DNA from: Caulobacter sp. 73W
GTDB lineage: Bacteria > Pseudomonadota > Alphaproteobacteria > Caulobacterales > Caulobacteraceae
NCBI RefSeq assembly: GCF_041021955.1
Contig: NZ_CP158375.1
Coordinates: 2,666,001 to 2,730,000, forward strand
Length of the DNA stretch: 64,000 nt
Direction: 5' to 3'
Shown in pieces: positions 17,569 through 28,118 of the stretch. The notes beneath the pieces are model-generated. The model was not told where the DNA came from, ran no database searches, and saw only the letters and a program-made list of their open reading frames with translations. A program made the translations under genes and the position numbers. The stretch's first letter is position 1; each line of letters begins with the position of its first letter.

Positions 17569-18864
17569 ATGACCTTACTCGCTATCGCGATCGTCCTTTT
17601 CCTCGTTCTGTTGAACGGGGTCTTCGCCATGTCCGAACTCGCGGTCGTTTCCGCCCGCCGCGCCCGCCTTCAGACCCTGGCCGACCGCGGCGACAAGGGG
17701 GCCAAGCTGGCCCTGGCCATGGCCGAGAACCCCACCCGGTTCCTGTCAGCCGTGCAGGTGGGCATCACCCTGATCGGCATCCTGGCCGGCGCCTACGGCC
17801 AGGCGACCATCGCCGGGGCCTTCGACGTCTGGCTTGAGCAGTTCCCGCTGCTGCGCCCCTATTCCGAAATCATCGCCACCGGCATGGTCGTCGTGGCCAT
17901 CACCTATGTCTCGCTGATCTTCGGCGAACTGGTGCCCAAGCGCCTGGCCCTGATCCATCCCGAGCCCATCGCCCGCCGCATGGCGCCGTCCCTGGCGGTC
18001 ATGGCCTCGGTGCTGCGCCCGTTCGTGACCCTGCTGACCTCGTCGACGGCGGGCGTGCTGCGCCTGCTGGGCGTGCGCGATGAGCGGACCAACAACATCA
18101 CCTCCGAGGAGGTGGAGACCGTCCTGGCCGAAGGCGCCGACGCTGGCCTGATCGAGCCCGAGGAGCGCTCCATGATCCAGGAGGTCCTGCGCCTGGGCGA
18201 CCGTCCGGTGCGCGTGGCCATGACCCCGCGCCGCGAAATCTTCTGGGTCTCCCTGGCCGATGCGCCGGAAGAGACCCTGGCCGAGATCCGCCAGTGCCGT
18301 TACTCCCGCATCGTCGTCGCCCATGGCTCCGACCTGGACGGCGAAGTGGGCGTGGTCCTGAAGAAGGATCTCGCCGACGCCCTGCTCAGCGGCGCGCCGC
18401 TGGACCTGCCGTCGCTGATCCAGCAGCCGGTGGCGATCCCCGAGAGCATGTCCCTGCTGCGCGCCATGGCGGTGTTCAAGAGCACCCAGCTGCACATGGC
18501 CCTGGTGGTGGACGAGTTCGGCTCCCTGCAGGGGGTGATCACCGCCCTCGACCTGCTGGAGATGATCGCCGGCGACTTCCCCGAGGCGCATGACGAAGAA
18601 GACGGCCGCATGATCCGCCGCGAGGACGGCTCATGGCTGGTGGACGGCCGCCTGAGCCTGGAAGAGCTGAATGAAGCCCTGGGCGAGCAGTTCGAGGTCG
18701 AGGGCGACTACCACACCGTCGCCGGCCTGGTGCTCGACCGCCTGGGCCGCATCCCTCAGGAGGGTGAAGTCCTGGAACTGGGCGCCTTCGATGTGGAGGT
18801 CGTCGACATGGATGGTTCGCGGATCGACAAGCTGATCCTGAAGACCACCAAGTCCGTCAGCTAA
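17569..18864 (+). CDS. CNNM/CorC (HlyC) family membrane protein with CBS domains
   Basis: A 431-residue protein. It has an N-terminal DUF21 (CNNM) membrane domain with about four helices (residues 1-180, FAMSELAVVSARRARL, FGELVPKRLAL), then a tandem CBS pair (about 200-335, VVDEFGSLQGVITALDLLEMI), then the CorC/HlyC C-terminal domain (about 345-425, WLVDGRLSLEELNEALG). Relatives take part in Mg2+ or cobalt efflux; the 'hemolysin' label is historical. With corA at 4.9 kb it could be a second divalent-cation gene, but the two are not linked. Its stop overlaps the convergent next gene. Confidence 0.85.
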   Translation: MTLLAIAIVLFLVLLNGVFAMSELAVVSARRARLQTLADRGDKGAKLALAMAENPTRFLSAVQVGITLIGILAGAYGQATIAGAFDVWLEQFPLLRPYSEIIATGMVVVAITYVSLIFGELVPKRLALIHPEPIARRMAPSLAVMASVLRPFVTLLTSSTAGVLRLLGVRDERTNNITSEEVETVLAEGADAGLIEPEERSMIQEVLRLGDRPVRVAMTPRREIFWVSLADAPEETLAEIRQCRYSRIVVAHGSDLDGEVGVVLKKDLADALLSGAPLDLPSLIQQPVAIPESMSLLRAMAVFKSTQLHMALVVDEFGSLQGVITALDLLEMIAGDFPEAHDEEDGRMIRREDGSWLVDGRLSLEELNEALGEQFEVEGDYHTVAGLVLDRLGRIPQEGEVLELGAFDVEVVDMDGSRIDKLILKTTKSVS

Positions 18865-20795
18865 GCCGCCTTGCCGGCGGTTCCGCGGCGCAGCCGCGCG
18901 AGCCGCCGCAGCCGGCGCCAGAACCGGGTCTTCTCCGGCTCCGGATAGGGCTGCAGGTTCTGCAGGAACTCCTCGGCGCAGGCGCGCCAGGAGTATTTCT
19001 CGGCAAACGTGCGGACCGCCTTGCGGTCCAGCTCCAGGCAGTCGAGGCAGGCCTGGCGCAGGTCGCCGTCGAAGCCTTCGGCCAGCACGCCCGCGCCCGA
19101 ACCCGGAATGATGTCGATGGGGCCGGGGGCCGAGAAGGCGGCCACGGGCACGCCCGCCGCCATGGCTTCCAGGATCACCAGACCGAAGGTGTCGGTCAGG
19201 GACGGGAAGACGAAGACATCGGCGCAGGCGAAGGCCTGGGCCAGCTCGTCGCCGAACTTGGCGCCGGTGAACACCACGTCCGGATACTGTTCGGCCAGCT
19301 CCTCGCGCAGGGGGCCGTCGCCGACAATCACCTTGGTGCCGGGCAGGTCCAGGGCCGCGAAGGCCTCGATGTTCTTTTCCACCGCCACGCGGCCGACGTT
19401 CAGGAAGATCGGCCGGGCCAGGCCCTCGAACACGTCCGGCTCGCCCTTCTTGCGCGGGCGGAAGACATCGACGTCGACGCCGCGCGACCAGGGCGAGATG
19501 TTGCGGAAGCCGTGGGTGATCAGCTCGTCGCGCATGGTCGGCGTGGCCACCATCAGGCGGCCCGACGGCTTGTGGAACCAGCGCATGTACGCATAGCCGG
19601 CGCCCAGGGCCAGCGGCTGCGGCAGGGGCAGGCGGGCCGAAACGTATTCGGGGAAGCGGGTGTGATAGCTGGTGGTGAAGGGCAGCCGCCATTCCAGGCA
19701 GATGCGCCGCGCCGCCAAGCCGATCGGCCCTTCGGTAGCGATGTGGATCGCCTCCGGCTCGAACGACTTGAACTTCTCCTGCACCGGCTCGTACGCGCCC
19801 AGAGCCAGCTTGATCTCCGGATAGGTGGGCATCGGCACGGTGGGAAACTGGTCGGGGCTCACCACCTCGACCTCGTGACCCATGGCCTTCAACTCGGTCA
19901 TGACGCGGGTCAGGGTACGGACGACGCCGTTGACCTGCGGCTCCCAGGCGTCGGTGGCGAGCAGTATTCTCATCAGGCCGCGATTGTCTCCGGGATCGGC
20001 GACACGGTCGAGCGGGGAGTTCTTGCGGTCGATCATCGACCACGAGCGTTCCTTGGCCCACTCCAGGATCTCCATGCGGCCGTCCGCGTGCTCTACGAGC
20101 GCGGTGCAGCTTTCGACCCAGTCGCCGTCATTGATGTATTGGATGCCGTCGATCTCGCGCATCTCGGCCTTGTGAATGTGACCACAGATCACGCCATCGA
20201 CCCCGCGCCGCCGGGCTTCCTCGGCGACGGCGGCTTCGAAGTTCTCGATGAACTGCAGCGCGTTCTTCACCTTGACCTTCAGGTAGGCCGACAAGCTCCA
20301 ATAGCCGAGCCCCATCCGCCTTCTGAGGCGATTTGCGACGGTGTTCAGCATCAAAATGGTCCTATATGACCAATCTCCGACAAAGGCGAGCCATCTGGCG
20401 TGCTGCACGACGCCGTCGAACTCGTCGCCATGCACCACCAAGAAGCGTTTTCCGTCCGCCGCCTCGTGGATGACCTCGCGTTCGACCACCACGCCGCCGA
20501 AGTGCACGCCGCAGAAATCGCGCACCCCTTCATCGTGGTTGCCCGGCACATAGATCACCTCGCAGCCCTTGCGGGCCATGCGCAGGATCTTCTGCACCAC
20601 ATCGTTGTGGGACTGCGGCCAGTGCCAGCCGCTGCGCAACTTCCACCCGTCGACGATGTCGCCGACCAGATAGAGTTTCTCGCACTCGATGTGCCTGATG
20701 AAATCCAGCAGCAGCTCGGCCTGACAGCCGCGCGTGCCCAGGTGGATGTCGGAGATGAATACGCTACGGTACTGACGGACTTGCTCGACACTCAT
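18861..20795 (-). CDS. Fused LpxH-like metallophosphoesterase and GT4 glycosyltransferase
   Basis: A 644-residue frame joining two complete proteins. Residues 1-274 are a calcineurin-like phosphoesterase of the UDP-2,3-diacylglucosamine hydrolase type with all metal motifs: SDIHLGTRG, GDIVDGW, GNHDEG, HGDEFD and GHIHKAEM. Residues 275-644 begin with a new Met (MRILLATDAWEPQVNG) and form a GT-B family 4 glycosyltransferase resembling alpha-mannosyltransferases (ATEGPIGLAARR, NVGRVAVEKN, SLTDTFGLVILEAMA). Elsewhere these are often separate, adjacent genes. At the junction (19971-19975) the sequence is TGATG in the neighbouring frame, as in an overlapping stop-start, so the fusion could stem from a small indel. 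It may act on envelope glycolipids. Confidence 0.8.
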   Translation of the reverse strand: MSVEQVRQYRSVFISDIHLGTRGCQAELLLDFIRHIECEKLYLVGDIVDGWKLRSGWHWPQSHNDVVQKILRMARKGCEVIYVPGNHDEGVRDFCGVHFGGVVVEREVIHEAADGKRFLVVHGDEFDGVVQHARWLAFVGDWSYRTILMLNTVANRLRRRMGLGYWSLSAYLKVKVKNALQFIENFEAAVAEEARRRGVDGVICGHIHKAEMREIDGIQYINDGDWVESCTALVEHADGRMEILEWAKERSWSMIDRKNSPLDRVADPGDNRGLMRILLATDAWEPQVNGVVRTLTRVMTELKAMGHEVEVVSPDQFPTVPMPTYPEIKLALGAYEPVQEKFKSFEPEAIHIATEGPIGLAARRICLEWRLPFTTSYHTRFPEYVSARLPLPQPLALGAGYAYMRWFHKPSGRLMVATPTMRDELITHGFRNISPWSRGVDVDVFRPRKKGEPDVFEGLARPIFLNVGRVAVEKNIEAFAALDLPGTKVIVGDGPLREELAEQYPDVVFTGAKFGDELAQAFACADVFVFPSLTDTFGLVILEAMAAGVPVAAFSAPGPIDIIPGSGAGVLAEGFDGDLRQACLDCLELDRKAVRTFAEKYSWRACAEEFLQNLQPYPEPEKTRFWRRLRRLARLRRGTAGKAA

Positions 20796-20885
20796 GGCCC
20801 AAAGCCCCCATCCGGAGAAATGGGACGGCGATTAGGCTGATTGCATGTCGCATCCGTGACAGCCGCCTGTTGTGCGGGCAGCTGC

Positions 20886-20904
20886 GGCCTTGCGCCACAA
20901 GGCC
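20886..20904. promoter_or_regulatory. Candidate TetR operator (inverted repeat)
   Basis: A perfect inverted repeat GGCCTTG-CGCCA-CAAGGCC (7-5-7) about 40 bases before the tetR start. Position and symmetry fit an autoregulatory TetR operator; binding is inferred only. Confidence 0.45.
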
Positions 20905-20943
20905 TGTTGCAGCGCGAAAGGTGGACCTCTATGGCAGGGAATC

Positions 20944-21585
20944 ATGGACGCTGATCAAGTCGCGCTTCGTCCCGCCAAGGACACGCCCAAGTCGCTCAAG
21001 ACGCGGGCGCGCATCCTCGACCGTGCGATGAACCTCATCGCCGAGATCGGCTATCATGCCGCCACCAACGCCGCCATCGCCGAGGCGTCGGGTCTGACGC
21101 GCGGCGCGATGCTCTACCACTTCCCCACGCGGGAGGCCCTGGTGGAGGCGGCGGTGATCCATATCCACACCGAGCGCACCCGACTGTTCGAGGCGGCCAG
21201 CCGCACGTTGCCGACCGGCGGCGACGTCACCGAGCACGCCATCGACACCTATTGGGAGCTGCTGCACACCAAACCCTTCATCGCCTTCCAGGAGATGGAG
21301 GCCGCCGGCCGCACCGAGCCGCCCGTGGCTGAACTGGTGGCCAAGGCCCAGGCGGAGTTCGACCGCGCCCAGGCCGGCGACCACTTCATGAAGATGCTGC
21401 ACGCCGGCGCCGGCCCCCGCTTCCAGGCAAGCCGCGACCTCGCGCGCTTCATGCTGGAAGGCCTGGCCCGCGCCAAGCTGACCTATGACGGCGACGCCCG
21501 GGTCGAGCGTCTGCTGAAGGTGATCAAGCGCGCCACGCACATGCTGAACCGCAAGGGCGGCGTGCAAGACCTCTGGGTGGACTGA
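20944..21585 (+). CDS. TetR-family transcriptional regulator
   Basis: A 213-residue TetR regulator. The N-terminal helix-turn-helix is at about residues 17-62 ([47 protein letters not shown], quoted in part), and the C-terminal ligand domain is unassigned. ATG 20944 follows AGGGA; the frame is open upstream without similarity. It lies 22 bases before the LLM oxidoreductase gene, so it probably controls its own operon. Confidence 0.85.
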   Translation: MDADQVALRPAKDTPKSLKTRARILDRAMNLIAEIGYHAATNAAIAEASGLTRGAMLYHFPTREALVEAAVIHIHTERTRLFEAASRTLPTGGDVTEHAIDTYWELLHTKPFIAFQEMEAAGRTEPPVAELVAKAQAEFDRAQAGDHFMKMLHAGAGPRFQASRDLARFMLEGLARAKLTYDGDARVERLLKVIKRATHMLNRKGGVQDLWVD

Positions 21586-21607
21586 CACTTCGGTTCGCCA
21601 TTCCTAT

Positions 21608-22605
<998 letters not shown>

Positions 22606-22609
<4 letters not shown>

Positions 22610-23070
22610 GCCACATGCACCGGCAGGGCGGTGGTGAACTTGATCTGCTCCATGGCGAAGGACGATGACACGTCCGACAGCGGGGCGGTGCTGATCAGCC
22701 GCTTGTAGAAGCGGTCATAGGCGGCGATGTCCGTGACGATCACCTTCATCAGGTAGTCGACCTCGCCGCTCATCCGGTAGAGCTCGACCACCTCCGGCAG
22801 GCCACGCGCGCCGGTGGCGAAGGCCTCCAGCCATTCCTCGTCATGCCGGTTGGTGCGGATCGCCACGAAGACGGTCAGGCCCAGACCCAGGGCGTCGCGA
22901 TCCAGCAGGGCGACGCGCTTGGTGATGACGCGGGCGTCCTGCAGCCGCTTCACCCGTTTCCAGCACGGGGTCTGCGACAGGCCCACCCGTTCGGCCAGCT
23001 CGGCGATCGGCGTGGTGGCGTCATCCTGGAGAATGGCCATCAGGCGTCGGTCGATGTTGTCGAAGTCCAT
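22606..23070 (-). CDS. Lrp/AsnC-family transcriptional regulator
   Basis: A 154-residue Lrp/AsnC protein: N-terminal winged-type HTH (residues about 1-60, [35 protein letters not shown]) and a C-terminal RAM/AsnC ligand domain ([16 protein letters not shown]). Members usually respond to amino acids. It is divergent from the DUF6356-yeiH pair, with a symmetric site between, and is likely their regulator. Confidence 0.9.
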
Positions 23071-23090
23071 TTTCTTCGATTCCGTGCATA

Positions 23091-23109
23091 TGGAGAATTA
23101 TGTTCTCCA
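23091..23109. promoter_or_regulatory. Candidate Lrp-type operator
   Basis: A perfect inverted repeat TGGAGAA-TTATG-TTCTCCA (7-5-7), 21 bases upstream of the lrp start. Its AT-rich centre and flanks resemble the general Lrp-family consensus. Placed to control both lrp and the divergent DUF6356 gene. Confidence 0.5.
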
Positions 23110-23192
23110 AATTAACCAGCGCGAAACCTTATCGGCAATGCGTTTTCTCCGAATCCGCGCGACGCTTCCCAAGCTTTCAGGGAGCCGGAGCG

Positions 23193-23450
23193 ATGATCGA
23201 GCCCTTCACCCGCCATCCCGCCCAGGTGGGCGAGACCTATGGCGGCCACATGAAGACCGCCTTCGGATTCGGCTTCGCCATGATCGGCGCGGGCGTGGCC
23301 TGCGTGCTGCACGGTCTGTTCCCGTTCATGTTCACCACCACGGGCAGCCGCTGCGTCGAGCGCCTTCACACCCGCATGAGCCGTCGCAACGCCAAGGCCC
23401 ATTCCCATGGCGCGGCGCCGATGAAGGCCGTCGCGGACGCCGAACGTTGA
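23193..23450 (+). CDS. Small DUF6356-type membrane-associated protein
   Basis: An 85-residue protein starting MIEPFTRHPAQVGETYGGHM with one hydrophobic segment (about residues 22-48) and the conserved Cys after GSR (TTTGSRCVERLH). GGAG precedes the ATG. It overlaps the next gene by TTGA, which suggests translational coupling with yeiH. Function unknown. Confidence 0.7.
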   Translation: MIEPFTRHPAQVGETYGGHMKTAFGFGFAMIGAGVACVLHGLFPFMFTTTGSRCVERLHTRMSRRNAKAHSHGAAPMKAVADAER

Positions 23451-24466
23451 GCCTGCCCAGCCTGGCGGACAGGTCGTCGCCGACCGCCTGGTTCGGGCCC
23501 GGCCTGATCGCCGCCGGCCTTATCGCCTTCATCGCCCAGGCCGCCGCGCCCCTGACCCACCTGCCGGCCCCGCTGCTGGCGGTAGCGCTCGGCCTGTCGC
23601 TGGGCGCGGCCAATCTCGGTCCCATGCTGGCGCCGGGGCTGAGCCTGTGGTCGAAGCCCGGCCTGCGCCTGGGCGTCGCCCTGATGGGCGCCCAGATCAC
23701 TTTCGCCGAAATGGCGGCGCTCGGCGCCCCCGCCCTGATCGCGGGGGGAGCCATCGTTCTTGCCGGCGTCGCGGCGGGTTCCGGCCTGGGCGTCCTGCTC
23801 GGCCTGCCCCTGGCGGAGGCCGCCATCGCCGCCTGCGCGGTGTCGATCTGCGGCGCGTCGGCCGCTCTCGCGGCGGCGCAGGCCGCGCCCTCCACGCCGC
23901 AGATCCAGCGGACCACGGCCTTTGTGGTGGTCGGGGTGAACATCCTGTCGACCGCAGCCATGCTGCTCTACCCGCTGCTGGCCCAGGGCCTGGGCTTCAG
24001 CGCGCATCAGGCCGGCGTGTTCTTCGGCCTCTCCATTCATGACGTGGCCCAGGTGGCCGGGGCGGGACAGTCCGTCTCGCCCGAGGCGGCCGACGCCGCC
24101 GCCCTGTCGAAGCTGGCCCGCATCCTGTGGCTGGGCCCGGCGGTGGTGCTGGTCGGCGTCTTCCTGGCCCGCTTCGCCGACGCTCCGGCGGGCGAGCGTC
24201 CTGCCCTGAAGACGCCGCCGCTGTTCGTCTGGGGATTCGCCGCCCTGGTCCTGGCGCGGGGTCTTCACCTCCTGCCGCAACCGCTGGTCGAAGCCATGGC
24301 GTCGGTCTCGAAGATCCTGCTGCTGGGCGGGGTGGCCGCGATCTCGGCCCAGATCGGACCGAAGGCCCTGCTCGGCGTCCAGCCTCGGCTGGCGGCGGCG
24401 CTGGCGGGGACGACGGCCTTGGTCGGCATGGCCGCGCTGCTCGCCGCCGCCTTCCTCGTCGCCTGA
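23447..24466 (+). CDS. YeiH/UPF0324 family putative sulfate/sulfite exporter
   Basis: A 339-residue polytopic membrane protein with ten or so hydrophobic segments. The family signatures GLRLGVALMGAQITFAEM, CAVSICGASAALAA and GLSIHDVAQVAGAGQ are clear. Members are annotated as sulfate exporters or as CysK/sulfite-linked proteins, with little direct proof. The only reasonable start is TTG 23447, overlapping the DUF6356 stop. Probably under the divergent Lrp regulator. Confidence 0.8.
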   Translation: MSLPSLADRSSPTAWFGPGLIAAGLIAFIAQAAAPLTHLPAPLLAVALGLSLGAANLGPMLAPGLSLWSKPGLRLGVALMGAQITFAEMAALGAPALIAGGAIVLAGVAAGSGLGVLLGLPLAEAAIAACAVSICGASAALAAAQAAPSTPQIQRTTAFVVVGVNILSTAAMLLYPLLAQGLGFSAHQAGVFFGLSIHDVAQVAGAGQSVSPEAADAAALSKLARILWLGPAVVLVGVFLARFADAPAGERPALKTPPLFVWGFAALVLARGLHLLPQPLVEAMASVSKILLLGGVAAISAQIGPKALLGVQPRLAAALAGTTALVGMAALLAAAFLVA

Positions 24467-24560
24467 GCGGATTTGCGCAGCGCCTCCGCGCAAGGAGGCT
24501 TTGCCATTTGCGCCCGAGCGCGCCATGGTCCGCCGCAAAGTAAGGGGGACACACCCAAAA

Positions 24561-25964
24561 ATGAGCTTCATCACACGCCGCAAATCCATCGACGCGCTCG
24601 CCGCGGTGGACGCGCAACATCGTCTGACCCCGACGCTGAGCTGGCCGCACCTGGTGGCCCTGGGCGTCGGCGCCATCGTCGGCACGGGCATCTACACCCT
24701 GACCGGCATCGGCGCCGGCCTCGCCGGGCCGGCGGTCATCCTGTCCTTCGCCATCGCCGGCGCGATCTGCGCCTGCGCGGCGCTTTGCTACGCTGAAATG
24801 GCGACCCTGATCCCGGCCTCGGGCAGCGCCTACACCTACAGCTACTCGGTCATGGGCGAGCTTGTCGCCTGGGTCGTCGGCTGGAGCTTGATCCTGGAAT
24901 ACACGGTCGTCTGCTCGGCCGTGGCGGTGGGCTGGTCGGCCCACGTGCAGCCCTTCCTGTCGGGGATCGGCTTCCCCGCCGAACTGATGGCCGGCCCCCA
25001 TGCGGGAGGCGTCATCAACCTGCCGGCGGTGTTCATCTGCTTCGTGGTGGCGGGCGTCCTGTCGGCCGGCACCAAGGAAAGCGCCGTGATCAACATGGTG
25101 CTGGTGGCGATCAAGATCGTCGCCCTGGCGGCCTTCGTGGCCATCACCCTGCCGACCTTCGACGCCAGCCACTTCACCCCGTTCATGCCGAACGGCTTCT
25201 CGGGCCAGACCAACGGGTCCGAGAAGATCGGCGTCATGGCCGCCGCGGCCCTGATCTTCTTCGCCTTCTACGGCTTCGACGCGGTGTCCACCGCCGCCGA
25301 GGAGACCAAGAACCCCAAGCGCGACCTGACCATCGGCATCGTCGGTTCGATGCTGGCCTGCACGGCGATCTACATGCTGGTCGCCGCCGTCGCCATCGGC
25401 GCCAGCCGCGCCGAGGTGTTCTCGGCCAGCGAGGCTCCGCTTGTCTTCATCCTCGAGGCCCTGGGCCAGCCGGGCGTCGCCAAGGTCGTGGCCGCCGCTG
25501 CGGTCATCGCCCTGCCTACCGTGATCATGGCCTTCATGTACGGCCAGAGCCGCATCTTCTTCGTCATGGCGCGCGACGGCCTGCTGCCGCGTGGCCTGGC
25601 CAGCGTGAACAAGAAGACCGGCACTCCGATCGTCATGACCATGCTGACCGGCGGCATCGCCGCGGCCATCGCCGGCTTCTTCCCGCTGAAGGAAATCGCC
25701 GAACTGGCCAACGCCGGCACCCTGGCCGCCTTCATCGCGGTGGCCCTGTCGGTGATCATCCTGCGCCGTCGCGAGCCGAACCGTCCGCGGATCTTCAAGA
25801 CCCCGCTGTGGTTCATCACCGCGCCCCTGGCGATCCTGGGCTGCCTCTACCTGTTCTGGAGCCTGCCCTCGTCCACCCAGGTTCGTTTTCTGATCTGGAA
25901 CGTGATCGGGGTTGCCGTCTACCTGCTCTACAGCCGACGCGCGAGCCTGCTCGCCAAAGCCTGA
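24561..25964 (+). CDS. APC-superfamily cationic amino acid permease
   Basis: A 467-residue transporter with about twelve hydrophobic segments. GVGAIVGTGIYTLTG marks TM1 of the APC fold, FFAFYGFDAVSTAAEETKNP the TM6 region, and FMYGQSRIFFVMARDGLLP the segment before TM9, all typical of the CAT (cationic amino acid transporter) group. ATG 24561 was chosen at the start of the conserved N-terminus. Followed by a hairpin. Confidence 0.85.
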   Translation: MSFITRRKSIDALAAVDAQHRLTPTLSWPHLVALGVGAIVGTGIYTLTGIGAGLAGPAVILSFAIAGAICACAALCYAEMATLIPASGSAYTYSYSVMGELVAWVVGWSLILEYTVVCSAVAVGWSAHVQPFLSGIGFPAELMAGPHAGGVINLPAVFICFVVAGVLSAGTKESAVINMVLVAIKIVALAAFVAITLPTFDASHFTPFMPNGFSGQTNGSEKIGVMAAAALIFFAFYGFDAVSTAAEETKNPKRDLTIGIVGSMLACTAIYMLVAAVAIGASRAEVFSASEAPLVFILEALGQPGVAKVVAAAAVIALPTVIMAFMYGQSRIFFVMARDGLLPRGLASVNKKTGTPIVMTMLTGGIAAAIAGFFPLKEIAELANAGTLAAFIAVALSVIILRRREPNRPRIFKTPLWFITAPLAILGCLYLFWSLPSSTQVRFLIWNVIGVAVYLLYSRRASLLAKA

Positions 25965-25970
25965 TCCAGG

Positions 25971-26001
25971 CGGCCCTCCTTCCTTTGGGGGAGGAGGGCC
26001 G
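25971..26001 (+). terminator. Hairpin after the APC permease
   Basis: A perfect 10-bp stem CGGCCCTCCT / AGGAGGGCCG (25971-25980, 25992-26001) with an 11-base loop, starting 7 bases after the permease stop. No T-run. Confidence 0.65.
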
Positions 26002-26099
26002 ATCCCTGACAAACCAACGCTTTGCGAATATGGTTAAGGCCTGGGTAAGCATTTCATTTGAGTGTCCGGATGACTCAAATCAAATGCCAAGGACCTGCC

Positions 26100-27665
26100 G
26101 TGGCCGACGCCCAAGCCATCGCCGAACGCACCCAATTCGTCGGACTTGATCCGAAAGCGCGTTCAGCTCTGCGCACCCTGGGCCCGGTCATCCGCGACGA
26201 GATCCAGACCGCCCTCGAACAATTCTACGACAAGGTGCGGCAGGAGCCGCAGGTCCGCTCGTTCTTCCGCGACGACGCCCACATCAACGGCGCCATGCGT
26301 CTGCAGATGGCGCACTGGTCCAAGATCGCCGACGCCGAATTCGACGACGTCTTCGTCAAGGAAGCGACCCGCGTCGGCCAGACCCACGCCCGCATCGGCC
26401 TGGAGCCCCGCTGGTACGTCGGCGGCTATTCGCTGATCGCCGAACATCTGCTGCGCGCCGCCATCAAGGACCGCTGGCCCAAGGGTCTGTTCGCCGGCAA
26501 GGCGGGCCAGGCGGACGCCACGGCCGAGGCGGTCGCCGCCCTCGTCAAAGCCGTGATGCTTGACATGGAGCTGGGCGTCTCCACCTACCTGACCGCGATC
26601 AACGAGGAGCGCCGCCGCCACGAGGAAGCGCGCCTGAAGGCCGAGCAGGATCAGGCCGTGGTGGTCGAGGCCCTGGGCCAGGCCCTGGCGCTGCTGGCCT
26701 CGGGTGATCTGGTGGGCCGCCTGTCCTCGGACTTCTCGCCGGAATTCCAGAAGCTGAAGGACGACTACAACAACGCCGTCGGCTCGCTGGGCGAGGCCAT
26801 GGGCGGTGTGGGGCGGTCGGCCCAGGGCATCCGCTCGGGCGTCGACCAGATCGCCCAGGCGCTCGAAGATCTGTCCCGCCGCACCGAAAGCCAGGCCGCC
26901 AGCCTGGAGGAAACGGCCGCCGCCCTCGAGCAGGTGACCGCCACGGTCAAGCGCAGCGCCGCCGCCGCTCACGAAGCCGCCGAGGTCGTCGACGCCACCA
27001 AGGGCGAGGCCCAACGCTCCGGCGACGTGGTCGAACACGCCGTCGCGGCAATGGGCGAGATCGAGAACTCCTCGCGCCAGATCGGCAACATCATCGGGGT
27101 GATCGACGAGATCGCCTTCCAGACCAATCTGCTGGCCCTGAACGCCGGCGTCGAAGCCGCCCGCGCTGGTGAAGCCGGCAAGGGCTTCGCGGTCGTCGCC
27201 TCGGAGGTGCGGGCCCTGGCCCAGCGCTCGGCCGACGCCGCCAAGGAGATCAAGACCCTGATCTCCTCCAGCACCCAGCAGGTCGCGGCCGGGGTGGACC
27301 TGGTCGGCCAGACCGGGGAGGCGCTGCAACGCATCGTCAGCCGCGTGGGCGAGATCGACAATCTGGTGGGCGAGATCGCCTCGTCGGCCAAGGAGCAGTC
27401 GTCCGGCCTGACCCAGGTCAACATCGCCGTGGGCCAGATGGATCAGGTCACCCAGCAGAACGCCGCCATGGTCGAGCGCTCCACCGTCTCCAGCCGTTCG
27501 CTGCGCAGCGAAGCGGCGGACCTGACGGCTCTGATCGGGAAGTTCAGCCTGTCCGGCGTCGCCCATCGTCCGACGGTCGCCGATCCGGCGGTTCATGCGC
27601 CGGCCCGCAACGCCGTCGCCGAGCAGCGGGCGCGTTTGGCGGCCTTCGCTCGTCCCGGGCGCTGA
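26100..27665 (+). CDS. Globin-coupled methyl-accepting chemotaxis protein (soluble oxygen/heme sensor)
   Basis: A 521-residue soluble chemoreceptor. Residues about 1-165 form a protoglobin-type sensor; the probable proximal heme ligand is H96 in [23 protein letters not shown]-like linker (about 205-260) and a full MCP signalling domain follow (hairpin tip [20 protein letters not shown]). No membrane segment, so it is cytoplasmic and likely drives aerotaxis through the che1 proteins encoded 3 kb away. GTG 26100 has AAGGA 6 bases upstream; TTG 26058 and ATG 26070 are possible longer starts. It ends without a CheR-docking pentapeptide. Confidence 0.85.
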   Translation: MADAQAIAERTQFVGLDPKARSALRTLGPVIRDEIQTALEQFYDKVRQEPQVRSFFRDDAHINGAMRLQMAHWSKIADAEFDDVFVKEATRVGQTHARIGLEPRWYVGGYSLIAEHLLRAAIKDRWPKGLFAGKAGQADATAEAVAALVKAVMLDMELGVSTYLTAINEERRRHEEARLKAEQDQAVVVEALGQALALLASGDLVGRLSSDFSPEFQKLKDDYNNAVGSLGEAMGGVGRSAQGIRSGVDQIAQALEDLSRRTESQAASLEETAAALEQVTATVKRSAAAAHEAAEVVDATKGEAQRSGDVVEHAVAAMGEIENSSRQIGNIIGVIDEIAFQTNLLALNAGVEAARAGEAGKGFAVVASEVRALAQRSADAAKEIKTLISSSTQQVAAGVDLVGQTGEALQRIVSRVGEIDNLVGEIASSAKEQSSGLTQVNIAVGQMDQVTQQNAAMVERSTVSSRSLRSEAADLTALIGKFSLSGVAHRPTVADPAVHAPARNAVAEQRARLAAFARPGR

Positions 27666-27718
27666 GCCGCGAGTTCTAAAGACCGCCAAGTAAACTTAAG
27701 AAGAGCGGTTAACGCGAA

Positions 27719-27745
27719 CAGCCGCCCACGATGTGTGGGCGGCTG
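27719..27745. terminator. Hairpin between the globin MCP and the small secreted protein
   Basis: A perfect 11-bp stem CAGCCGCCCAC / GTGGGCGGCTG (27719-27729, 27735-27745) with a 5-base loop between convergent genes. Likely bidirectional. Confidence 0.7.
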
Positions 27746-27806
27746 CTGGCCGTCCTGTTGAAGGACGGCGTCACCAAATCAGGTGCTTACGCTTAAGCGG
27801 TAAGGC

Positions 27807-28118
27807 TTACGCGCCGCCCGGGAAGCGGAACGGAACCTTCACGGCGCCGGTCTTGCCAGCCATCGGAAGCTTTTCAGCGATGCACACGGCGGCCTTGTCG
27901 AAACCCTTGCCAGCCATGCTGTCGGAAACGACCTTGCAGGCCGACAGCTTGCCGCCGTCAGCGGTGCATTCCAGCATGACCTGCGCGGCGTCACGCGTGT
28001 TGGCGTGCTTGGCCAGGCAGGCGCCCATGGCTTCTTCAAAGCCGCCGGCGGCGAGGGTCGACTGAGCGACAAAGAGGCTCGCAGCCAGTCCGGCGGCGAT
28101 AGCGATCGGATACTTCAT
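27807..28118 (-). CDS. Small secreted cysteine-containing hypothetical protein
   Basis: A 103-residue protein with a signal peptide (about residues 1-24, ending STLAAGG) and four cysteines in the mature part (ACLAKH, LECTADG, SACKVV, AVCIAEK), which suggests two disulfides in the periplasm. AGGAG precedes the ATG at 28118 by about 10 bases. No family recognised. It is divergent from mcpA; a shared 274-base region separates them. Confidence 0.7.
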   Translation of the reverse strand: MKYPIAIAAGLAASLFVAQSTLAAGGFEEAMGACLAKHANTRDAAQVMLECTADGGKLSACKVVSDSMAGKGFDKAAVCIAEKLPMAGKTGAVKVPFRFPGGA

